64,000 nucleotides of DNA from NCBI RefSeq assembly GCF_003148845.1, contig NZ_QGHA01000009.1, positions 83,125 to 147,124 on the forward strand, in the 5' to 3' direction. The position numbers and the translations under genes are program-made. The DNA is from Mucilaginibacter oryzae (GTDB taxonomy: Bacteria > Bacteroidota > Bacteroidia > Sphingobacteriales > Sphingobacteriaceae). Positions 50,935 to 57,993 of this stretch are shown piece after piece. Every line of letters starts with the position of its first letter. Position 1 is the first letter of the stretch. Under the pieces are notes generated by a model that saw only the letters and a list, made by a program, of their open reading frames with translations, did no database searches and had not been told where the DNA came from.

Positions 50935-52788
50935 ATGCAAACACTAAGTATGTCAATTCCCGATATGTTGGTTGCCGATGGGTTTATCTCACCGGCCGAC
51001 CAGGAAAAGATCCACGCTTTTTCTGAACGCTCGGGTATGTCATACCTTAAAATAGCCCTTAACTTCGGCTATATCTCGCGCAAAAACTTCGAACGCTCCA
51101 TGCTTAACGCCGGCTTCTCCTTTGCCGATATCCGCCAGGAAGCTTTCGACCAAAATATACTGGATAAGGTTGACCTGAAGTTTGCCAACGACCAGCTGGG
51201 CCTGCCCCTCCGTATTGAAAACAACCGCGTGGTAACCGTAATGGCCGACCCCGGTAACGAGCTTTTTCTTGATTTTGTGCGCTTCACCTTTGATATGGAG
51301 CCCGAAGTGATCGTGGCATCCGACCTGGAAGTTACCTGGCTTAGCCACAAGCTTGCCGGCGAAAAATATGTAAAGGCATCGGTGTTTGAGTTGCTTAAAC
51401 GCGACCCTAAAAGCTCGGCCTCAACAACCTTTACCACCCCGCAGCTGGTGTTTATTTTTGTGCTGATAGGTTTAATTACCATTGGCCTGTTCCTGAACTT
51501 TAAAAACGTATCCATCGGCATCAATGTGGCCATCAGCGGCTTTTTTTTGGTGGCTATCATATTCAAGCTGTTTTTGGCGCTGGTAGGCTCGCGGTTTGAG
51601 CTGCACCAGGCAGTTACCAAAGATGATTTGAGGAAGGTAAAAAATGATGAGCTGCCGGTTTACACCATTCTGCTGCCTGTTTATAAAGAGGATAAGCTGA
51701 TTAAAAAACTGATCTGGAACCTGCAAAGCCTGGATTATCCGCGCCAGCAGCTGGATATTAAACTGCTGATTGAGGAAGACGATAACAAAACCCTCGGCGC
51801 GGTTAAAAACCTCGATTTCCCGGCCGTGTTCGAGGTAATTGTGGTGCCCTTCCACATGCCAAAAACCAAGCCCAAGGCCTGCAACTACGGTCTGCATTTT
51901 TCGAGGGGTAAATACCTCACCATTTACGATGCCGAGGATATCCCCGATACCGATCAGCTTAAAAAAGTGGTGGCCCTGTTTCATAAACTGCCCTCGCACT
52001 ATATCTGCATCCAGAGCGCGCTTAACTACTTTAACCGTAACGAAAACTTCCTAACCCGTATGTTTACCCTCGAGTATTCGTACTGGTTTGATTATATGCT
52101 GCCCGGGCTGGATACGCTGGATATCCCCATCCCCCTGGGCGGCACCAGCAACCACTTTAAAATGGATGCCCTAATTGAACTTGGCGCCTGGGACCCTTTC
52201 AATGTAACCGAAGATGCCGACCTGGGCGTGCGCGCCTATGCCAAAGGCTATAAGGTAGCCATTGTAAACTCCACCACCTACGAGGAAGCCAATAACAACT
52301 TCTGGAACTGGATCCGTCAGCGTTCGCGCTGGATTAAGGGTTACATGCAAACCTACCTGGTACACATGCGCAACCCTGTGGCCCTGGTTAAAAAAATAGG
52401 CTGGAAAGGCTTTTTGGGCTTTAACTTTTTTATCGGCGCAACATCGGCAACGTTTTTAATATACCCGGTATTACTGCTTATATTTATCTGTTACCTGGTG
52501 TTTGATTTTACAACCATCCGCAACCTTTTTCCTGATTGGGTGCTGTTCATTTCTATATTTAACCTCATGGTAGGTAATATCCTCATGATTTACATTAACA
52601 TGATGGCCGTATTTAAACGCCGCTTTTTCGAGCTCATTTTGTTTGCCATTGCCAGCCCCATTTACTGGCTTATGCACTCCACTGCCGCTTATATGGGGTT
52701 GTACCAGCTCATCACCAATCCGTTTTACTGGGAAAAAACCAACCACGGCCTCAGCAAGGTTAATAACCCCACCAACGTTGTTAAATGA
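50935..52788 (+). CDS. Processive family 2 glycosyltransferase with N-terminal MshEN-like module
   Basis: 617 residues from the ATG at 50935 (MQTLSMSIPDMLVADGF; a GTG at 50926 is in frame). Residues 7-59 hold two 24-residue units five residues apart, with Gly16-Phe-Ile and Gly45-Tyr-Ile in matching places, as in MshEN (GSPII_E_N) domains; the RLG residues are replaced by SIP and SYL. Two helices (about 171-190, 195-220) precede the catalytic domain: 'PVYKED' (248), 'EEDD' (280), 'DAED' (332-335), 'TED' (425-427) and 'QRSRW' (462-466), the D, DxD, TED, QxxRW set of cellulose/chitin/hyaluronan synthases. Four C-terminal helices follow. No PilZ domain. Confidence 0.9.
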   Translation: MQTLSMSIPDMLVADGFISPADQEKIHAFSERSGMSYLKIALNFGYISRKNFERSMLNAGFSFADIRQEAFDQNILDKVDLKFANDQLGLPLRIENNRVVTVMADPGNELFLDFVRFTFDMEPEVIVASDLEVTWLSHKLAGEKYVKASVFELLKRDPKSSASTTFTTPQLVFIFVLIGLITIGLFLNFKNVSIGINVAISGFFLVAIIFKLFLALVGSRFELHQAVTKDDLRKVKNDELPVYTILLPVYKEDKLIKKLIWNLQSLDYPRQQLDIKLLIEEDDNKTLGAVKNLDFPAVFEVIVVPFHMPKTKPKACNYGLHFSRGKYLTIYDAEDIPDTDQLKKVVALFHKLPSHYICIQSALNYFNRNENFLTRMFTLEYSYWFDYMLPGLDTLDIPIPLGGTSNHFKMDALIELGAWDPFNVTEDADLGVRAYAKGYKVAIVNSTTYEEANNNFWNWIRQRSRWIKGYMQTYLVHMRNPVALVKKIGWKGFLGFNFFIGATSATFLIYPVLLLIFICYLVFDFTTIRNLFPDWVLFISIFNLMVGNILMIYINMMAVFKRRFFELILFAIASPIYWLMHSTAAYMGLYQLITNPFYWEKTNHGLSKVNNPTNVVK

Positions 52789-54353
52789 AAATTGCCAAAA
52801 GTACATACCTGTTTATATTTACCCTGGTGCTGGCAGCCTGGTACCTGGTTATAGGCATATACCTTAACCGGCTGGGCTATTACAACCAGGAAAGCCTTTT
52901 TTATATCGAAAAAACCAAAATAGTTTTTGAGGGGCTGGGCAACCGCCTTAAGGTAATGGGCCTCACCGCGCCCCTGCTGCCCTTTTACGCCACCTTTATA
53001 TTCTCCAGCATTAACAGCTACCTGGCCCCGGTAATAGCCTCATCATTAGGTACGGCAGCGCTGTTTTACATGGTATCGCGCTCGTTCAATATCCGCGTAA
53101 AAGATGATTTTTACCTGGTAATGGTGGCCCTGCTGTTTTTGCTGCACCCCGGCATTATTTACATGGCCTGCTCGGGCAAGGCCATTTACCTGGTGGTAAT
53201 TTGCCTGTACCTGTTTTTTTTAAACCTGCTAAAATTTTACCGCTCCAACACCACCTTCCACATATCCATTGCCAGTATGTGTTTGGTGCTGCTCATTTTT
53301 TGCGATTACCGCTTTATCTGGCTCACGCTGTTCTTTATACCCCTGGTGCTTTCCATTACGCTGGCCAGCCTTAACCTGGGCGAAAAAGAATCCATCTTCC
53401 GCCTGTTCATGAGCTTTAACAGTCCCTCGTTAAGGCGTAAGCTCATCAATAAAACCTTTGCCATCTACGTAATCCTGTTCATTTTGCCGGTAACATCGCT
53501 TATCTGCTACAAGCTGCTTAACCAAACCCACGCTTCCGATCTGGATTACTTTATCGAAAGCCCCCTCTCTACCTGGACGGTGCTGGTTGATAAGCTTAAT
53601 TACGATACCACCGTTACTGCCGTTAACTACCAACTGCCCGAACTCAGCATCCTCGTATCGTTACGCGTAATATACTTTTGCCCCCTTATACTGTTTGCCC
53701 TGTACCTGCTGCGCCAAAGCACTTACCAGGTACTCACCATTTTAACCCTGTTTGCCTTTGTTGAGTTTTTGCACATTAAGTACGATAAGCTTTTTTTAAC
53801 CTACCAGTACTACCTTATATTTTTGTTTGTGGCCCTGCTGTGCATCATTTTCAGGGTGCATACCATCCGCAATACCCGGGCGGTTAAAACCGGGCTGGCC
53901 CTGGTGGTTTTACTGCAGCTGTACACGGGCTACACCTTCCTGTCGCAATCGTTAATAACCGATGAGCGCCGCTTTATCACCACCCTAACCGAGCGCAAAC
54001 CTAACGACGACCAGGCCGAAAGCCGCGAAATTGCCGCCTACATTAACAGCCTGCCCGCCGCCAGCCACGTACTGATGGACGATGCCGTAGCCTACCCCAT
54101 TGCCGCCTTTAGCAACAACATCAAGCAGCTTACCCTGCCCTACCAGCTTAACCAGTTTTTGAGCGCCATCGAAACCCCTTACCGGTACGACGATTATATC
54201 CTCATAGCCACCCCCAAAAACCCATTTACCGGCTACACGCAGTTAAATGATAAGTACATCCCCGAAATCCGCCGCCTCAACAGCGGGGTGAATTATAAGC
54301 GGGTGTACGAAACCGACGGTTGGATTTTGTATAAGGTGGTGAATACGCAGTAG
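52785..54353 (+). CDS. Multi-pass membrane protein of the polysaccharide locus
   Basis: 522 residues, about ten membrane helices (e.g. 'YLFIFTLVLAAWYLVIGIYL', 'FYLVMVALLFLLHPGIIYMA', 'IYLVVICLYLFFLNLLKF', 'YYLIFLFVALLCIIF'), then a soluble C-terminal part from about 400 ('EIAAYINSLPAASHVLMDDA'). The layout resembles GT39/ArnT-type membrane glycosyltransferases, but the usual acidic catalytic motif in the first loop is not obvious (a 'YYNQESLFY' loop is there). Starts with ATGA overlapping the GT2 stop, so it is coupled to the synthase and likely modifies or exports its product. Confidence 0.75.
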   Translation: MKIAKSTYLFIFTLVLAAWYLVIGIYLNRLGYYNQESLFYIEKTKIVFEGLGNRLKVMGLTAPLLPFYATFIFSSINSYLAPVIASSLGTAALFYMVSRSFNIRVKDDFYLVMVALLFLLHPGIIYMACSGKAIYLVVICLYLFFLNLLKFYRSNTTFHISIASMCLVLLIFCDYRFIWLTLFFIPLVLSITLASLNLGEKESIFRLFMSFNSPSLRRKLINKTFAIYVILFILPVTSLICYKLLNQTHASDLDYFIESPLSTWTVLVDKLNYDTTVTAVNYQLPELSILVSLRVIYFCPLILFALYLLRQSTYQVLTILTLFAFVEFLHIKYDKLFLTYQYYLIFLFVALLCIIFRVHTIRNTRAVKTGLALVVLLQLYTGYTFLSQSLITDERRFITTLTERKPNDDQAESREIAAYINSLPAASHVLMDDAVAYPIAAFSNNIKQLTLPYQLNQFLSAIETPYRYDDYILIATPKNPFTGYTQLNDKYIPEIRRLNSGVNYKRVYETDGWILYKVVNTQ

Positions 54354-54427
54354 GGGTTAGTGGCAGTGTTTAGTGGCATTGGGCAGTAGCAGTGGCAGTG
54401 GCAGTGGGCAGTGGCAGTCCCCCCGCC

Positions 54428-54455
54428 GTAATTGCGAGGTACGAAGCAATCGCAA
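54428..54455. repeat. Half copy of the CGTCATTGCGAGGTACGAAG palindrome
   Basis: CGTAATTGCGAGGTACGAAG... continues to CAATCGCAAGG, one arm of the palindrome found whole at 19490-19571. It opens the repeat-rich gap after the synthase operon; just before it, a GTGGCAGTGGCAGTGGGCAG simple repeat occupies 54361-54418. Confidence 0.65.
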
Positions 54456-54534
54456 GGAAGCCGGGCCGCCATGCAAAGCCGCCATGCAAAGAGCGTCCCC
54501 CTTTCAACGGTAAAATCAGCGCAATCAAAAAAAA

Positions 54535-54627
54535 TGTCTGAACCCGAATTTGGGGGAATTATTTTAATTTTTAGAATTTGCAAAGCATTCTGTAAATTCT
54601 TTAATTCCATAAATTCGGGTTCAGACA
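54535..54627. repeat. 93-bp palindromic element, TGTCTGAACC ends (copy 2)
   Basis: Same termini as the element at 6148-6239: TGTCTGAACCCGAATTT on the left and AAATTCGGGTTCAGACA on the right, here perfect over 17 bp. The centre differs between copies. No ORF. Confidence 0.75.
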
Positions 54628-54630
54628 AAT

Positions 54631-54957
54631 AAATCCGAAATCAAAAATCCCAATTCCGAAATTATCAAAGGCAATCGCAAGGAAGCCGGGCCGCCATGCA
54701 AAGCCATCCTGTATAGTTCGCGATTACTTCGTACCTCGCAATGACGGGATTATTTCACACCCTCGCGCCCTATAAATCCGAAATCAAAAATCCCAATTCC
54801 GAAATTATCAGAAGCAATCGCAAGGAAGCCGGGCCGCCATGCAAAGCCATCCTGTATAGTTCGCGATTACTTCGTACCTCGCAATGACGGGATTATTTTA
54901 CACCCTCGCGCCCTATAAATCCGAAATCAAAAATCCCAATTCCGAAATCAATCAGGG
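54631..54957. repeat. 143-bp tandem repeat, 2.3 copies
   Basis: Units start at 54631, 54774 and 54917 with AAATCCGAAATCAAAAATCC and contain one arm pair of the CGAGGTACGAAG palindrome (TTCGCGATTACTTCGTACC). The first two units differ at only a few positions; the third is cut after about 40 bp. Too long and too few to be CRISPR. Part of the gene-free stretch 54354-55224. Confidence 0.82.
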
Positions 54958-55078
54958 CGTTGCCTGCGGCCCGGGCTTTACGCTGCAAATCCTCGCCCCG
55001 GCCATTGCGCCGCGAAAGCCTGCGCGGGGGCTGTGGGTTTTACGCTGCAATCCTAACGCGGCCGGGACGCAAGGGGGC
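54958..55078. repeat. GC-rich dispersed repeat (GCGTTGCCTGCGGCCCGGGC family, copy 2)
   Basis: Starts GCGTTGCCTGCGGCCCGGGC, as at 34959, and ends CCTAACGCGGCCGGGACGC. It follows the 143-bp tandem array directly and marks the sharp change from GC-rich repeat to AT-rich sequence at about 55090. Nothing is seen between 55090 and the next gene at 55225. Confidence 0.62.
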
Positions 55079-55224
55079 GAAAAGTACATCCGCTACGAAA
55101 CCGTTTATCAGCAACTATTGCCATTGTTATCTTAACCAGATTATTGTTAAATTCAAAACAAATTTGGCTTATTTCACACAAGTACTAATTATTATCCGGA
55201 ACCTAAATTATCGTTATCAACAAG

Positions 55225-55821
55225 ATGGTAAAGAATTTTCATGAAGACAAGAACAATATTATCAGCGAAGCAAAAGTGCGCCTGGGCTCAAAATCCGACC
55301 TGATAAAAAAATATGAGAAAGGCCTAAAAGATGGGGCGGCAGAATGGGGTGATACCCTTCAATTGGTATCTGAATTGGCAAATTTACAAGCCATAAGAAT
55401 ACCTTTTTATCTCAATTTGAGCGAGCTTGAAAAAATACTGACGTGGAAGCTCCGTGGGCAATATAACAGGCAACAAACTTTACGAACGTTGAATACCAAC
55501 CATAATATTGAAACTATAACCAAGGCCGCTTTCCTGGTTAAGCACGAAAAACCTGAACATGAAATATTTTTAAGAACAAAGCTTTTATGTACCATACCCG
55601 GGGTGGAGATACCCGTTGCCAGTGCAATACTAACTTTATGTTTTCCGAATCAATATGCCGTTATCGACAGCCGAAACTGGAAGGCACTATTTGGTAAATC
55701 CGATAAGAGCTGCTACAGCATAAACGAATATATCTATTATCTGTCGATCATAAAAATCCTCGCCAAACATTACCAGGTAAGCACGCAACAGGTTGATATC
55801 GCACTTTGGAGCCTGGGTTAA
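55225..55821 (+). CDS. Helix-hairpin-helix protein, DNA-glycosylase-like fold (function unknown)
   Basis: 198 residues, cytoplasmic, all-helical. The central 'LLCTIPGVEIPVASAILTLC' is a helix-hairpin-helix of the kind used by HhH-GPD DNA glycosylases, followed by 'FPNQYAVIDSRNWKALFG', where an Asp in the 'VID' position matches the catalytic Asp of that superfamily. The [4Fe-4S] cysteine cluster of EndoIII is absent. A DNA-repair or DNA-binding role is inferred only. AT-rich like the restriction island that starts 0.5 kb downstream, and on the opposite strand, so it may be cargo of the same island. Confidence 0.68.
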   Translation: MVKNFHEDKNNIISEAKVRLGSKSDLIKKYEKGLKDGAAEWGDTLQLVSELANLQAIRIPFYLNLSELEKILTWKLRGQYNRQQTLRTLNTNHNIETITKAAFLVKHEKPEHEIFLRTKLLCTIPGVEIPVASAILTLCFPNQYAVIDSRNWKALFGKSDKSCYSINEYIYYLSIIKILAKHYQVSTQQVDIALWSLG

Positions 55822-56342
55822 TTTTGCTTCCTCGTCTTTAACAATTCAAATTTTATATTCTTCCCTCGAAGTGTGTAAGTCTGTAATTGCTTCTTTGTCA
55901 GTAACGATACTTTAAATGAGCCTGCGCGGACTACGGGTTTTCCGCTGCCTAACGCTGCCGGGGCATGGGGCGAATACTACAAATCATTTATCGGTTACTT
56001 TGCATGCGGTAGTGGGGGAATTTTGGGTGGCAGGTTTCAATGGCAGTCTCCCCCCTTTTGTCATCATCCTGAGCGATAGCGAAAGGTCTTCTGCGGCATG
56101 TTATAACGACATAAGGAGCAGCTGTACAAATTCGCCTTGTAAAGTTAGCAACCTTTATCAAAAATTATTTCACACGCTTGGAAAATACGGAGACCTTGAC
56201 CATACGATTACGTCATCATATGCTTGTGTAGCGCATAATTGTACTACTTCCTCATAACCAATAAATTAATACGGTCAAATTGTTCCGGAATAATTGATCA
56301 CTAATGAACGGAATTGCTGATCAAGGCCACCATATTCTCCAA
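55822..56342. other. Gene-free junction between HhH gene and restriction island
   Basis: Contains a shortened copy of the GC-rich dispersed repeat (55918-55975, GCCTGCGCGGACTACGGGTT) and TCATCCTGAGCGATAGCGAA at about 56062. An ORF of 113 codons covers these repeats and is judged spurious. No RNA gene or attachment site seen; several remnants in one place suggest a recombination hot spot. Confidence 0.5.
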
Positions 56343-56723
56343 TTATAAGGCTAAACCTCGTAAATAATCAGCTAAGTTAACAGCCGGAATAGTTGCTCTG
56401 ATTGCAGCCTCGTCTTGTATCTCTTGACGTTCAATAAATGCATGATTTGTAGCAATGTATTGTATGTACTCATTACAATTAATTCGATGCACTATTTTGC
56501 CTACGCCAGCCGTAAAAGCAGAAGAAAAGTATATTGGAAATGTTGCAATATTTTTATAGCAATGAATACGGCCCTCACTTCCCCATGCGCCTTGATCTTC
56601 ATTGTGTTCCCAATGAATGGTGGTAGTGCCATCGTTTTTAGCTAAAAAACCTAATGATTCGTAAAATTCATTTTCGGAACTAAATGCAATTTGTCCCTTT
56701 GTACCGTAAGTTAATTGTATCAT
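56343..56723 (-). CDS. Small protein of unknown function, last gene of the restriction operon
   Basis: 126 residues, soluble, mixed alpha/beta. Notable stretches: 'FSSENEFYESLGFLAKNDGT', 'IHWEHNEDQGAWGSEGRIHC' (rich in Trp, His and acidic residues) and 'IVHRINCNEYIQYIATNHAF'. I do not recognise the family; the His/Cys/Asp pattern might bind metal, but no known nuclease motif is clear. It follows the HNH nuclease gene by 52 bp on the same strand and shares its AT-rich composition, so it is likely an accessory of that system. Confidence 0.65.
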   Translation of the reverse strand: MIQLTYGTKGQIAFSSENEFYESLGFLAKNDGTTTIHWEHNEDQGAWGSEGRIHCYKNIATFPIYFSSAFTAGVGKIVHRINCNEYIQYIATNHAFIERQEIQDEAAIRATIPAVNLADYLRGLAL

Positions 56724-56775
56724 GATAAAAGTTTATTTGTAAAGATATAAATTAAAACCTTATCATTTTATCAAA

Positions 56776-57993
56776 TTAGCTATTATTATATATATGAATA
56801 ATCTTATTGCGCAATTCGTTAAAAGTCAAATCTGGTTTTAATTCAGATACGGTTTCCAAATTTAATCCTGTATTGACTACATAAACAAATGACGACTTCT
56901 TGTAAAACCTTTCACCAAACGCCTTTATTGAATTTTCTATTGAATGACTTTTAGCTATTACACAAACAGACTGATAATCGCGATCAACAATTCTTGTATT
57001 ATTACTCGGATGGGCTTTGGTGTTGTGCTGGGTTGGCGTAAGTCTAATCAGGTTTTCTACATAATGGGCAAGTAATGGAAACTCATTAGCTGGAAAAATA
57101 TGGTGGACTTGAGTTGCTTCGCCATAACTCCACTGGTCTTTAACCTCACTATCAGGATGCCAACGCTTAATATTAGTTATTGCTTTTTGAATTAGATAAT
57201 TATCCCAACTTACATTTGTAACTGGTAGTTTGCTAACCTCAATTATCGCTTCCTGCCTTGATATTTGCTTGTTTTTATTCCCATCTCTCCAATTAGGTCT
57301 ATTATACATTAAATCTGAATAGCTAAAAGGATGTGCAGTCATCTTACCCTTTGCGCTCCCAGGTAGGGAATTTTCGCAAGCATACACGTTTAATATCTTA
57401 GGAAAGATCCTATTAACTTCAGTTGTACCATCAATTCTTGTGTTACCAGTCATGAAAGTTTGGAACCTATATTTTAAGCTATCAAAATCACTTTGCTTCA
57501 ATTTGCCAGCAAGATATTTATCTCTATACTCATCAAAATATCTTAACATTCCGCTATCACCTAAAACCTTGGAAAAATAAGCACTTAGGAAGACATAGGC
57601 ATTTCTATCTTTTAACGCAATATAATCTAATAATTCTCCATTGTTTATGGTGTAATGATTAGTGTTACCTCGCCTTTCAATTTTGAGAACGTTAGCATAA
57701 GCTAATAATCTTAAGGGCTGCTGAATAAATTTATCATACTCACTTTTAGTTGTTGGATTTTGTGCGGATGGCTTATTGAAAACAGCCTTAACGTGTTTAT
57801 TAAAATAGTTTGAATCCCAAATATCCTTAACCGTAAACGGCATTAGTGGTTCACCTAATCGAATATTTACAACACAATCAGCAATGATACTCACAACATC
57901 AGGAGTACATTTTTGATCACTAAATCGAGCGTCGCCAGATTTTCTTACGTCCAAGTTAAGAGATTTAAAATGCTCAGTTATTTCCAGTTCCAT
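56776..57993 (-). CDS. HNH endonuclease of a restriction-modification-like operon
   Basis: 405 residues. N-terminal half without known signature ('SGDARFSDQKCTPDVVSIIA', a probable DNA-recognition or winged-helix part, 1-120). The C-terminal half carries an HNH nuclease: 'QVHHIFPANEFPLLAHYVEN' with His297-His298, Asn314 in 'VENLIRLTP' and His323/His328 in 'TQHNTKAHPSN'. Its start lies 20 bp inside the methyltransferase gene, so translation is coupled. As the only nuclease-like gene beside two fused methyltransferase domains, it is the likely restriction enzyme; specificity is unknown. Confidence 0.82.
   Translation of the reverse strand: MELEITEHFKSLNLDVRKSGDARFSDQKCTPDVVSIIADCVVNIRLGEPLMPFTVKDIWDSNYFNKHVKAVFNKPSAQNPTTKSEYDKFIQQPLRLLAYANVLKIERRGNTNHYTINNGELLDYIALKDRNAYVFLSAYFSKVLGDSGMLRYFDEYRDKYLAGKLKQSDFDSLKYRFQTFMTGNTRIDGTTEVNRIFPKILNVYACENSLPGSAKGKMTAHPFSYSDLMYNRPNWRDGNKNKQISRQEAIIEVSKLPVTNVSWDNYLIQKAITNIKRWHPDSEVKDQWSYGEATQVHHIFPANEFPLLAHYVENLIRLTPTQHNTKAHPSNNTRIVDRDYQSVCVIAKSHSIENSIKAFGERFYKKSSFVYVVNTGLNLETVSELKPDLTFNELRNKIIHIYNNS

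Noticed and set aside
47296..54353. Classic bcsABZC cellulose operon
   Set aside because: No PilZ domain and no BcsC-like outer-membrane gene are present, and the hydrolase is GH5, so the standard name is not used.
54293..54628. 111-codon minus-strand ORF after the synthase operon
   Set aside because: It is made of the GTGGCAGTGGCAGTG simple repeat and palindromic elements and overlaps the end of a real gene.
54631..54957. Possible CRISPR array
   Set aside because: The repeat period is 143 bp with near-identical whole units and only 2.3 copies; there is no short repeat with unique spacers and no cas gene nearby.
55916..56257. 113-codon ORF after the HhH gene
   Set aside because: It runs through two dispersed repeat fragments and has no domain, signal or codon bias; the 'protein' is low-complexity and Cys-rich by chance.
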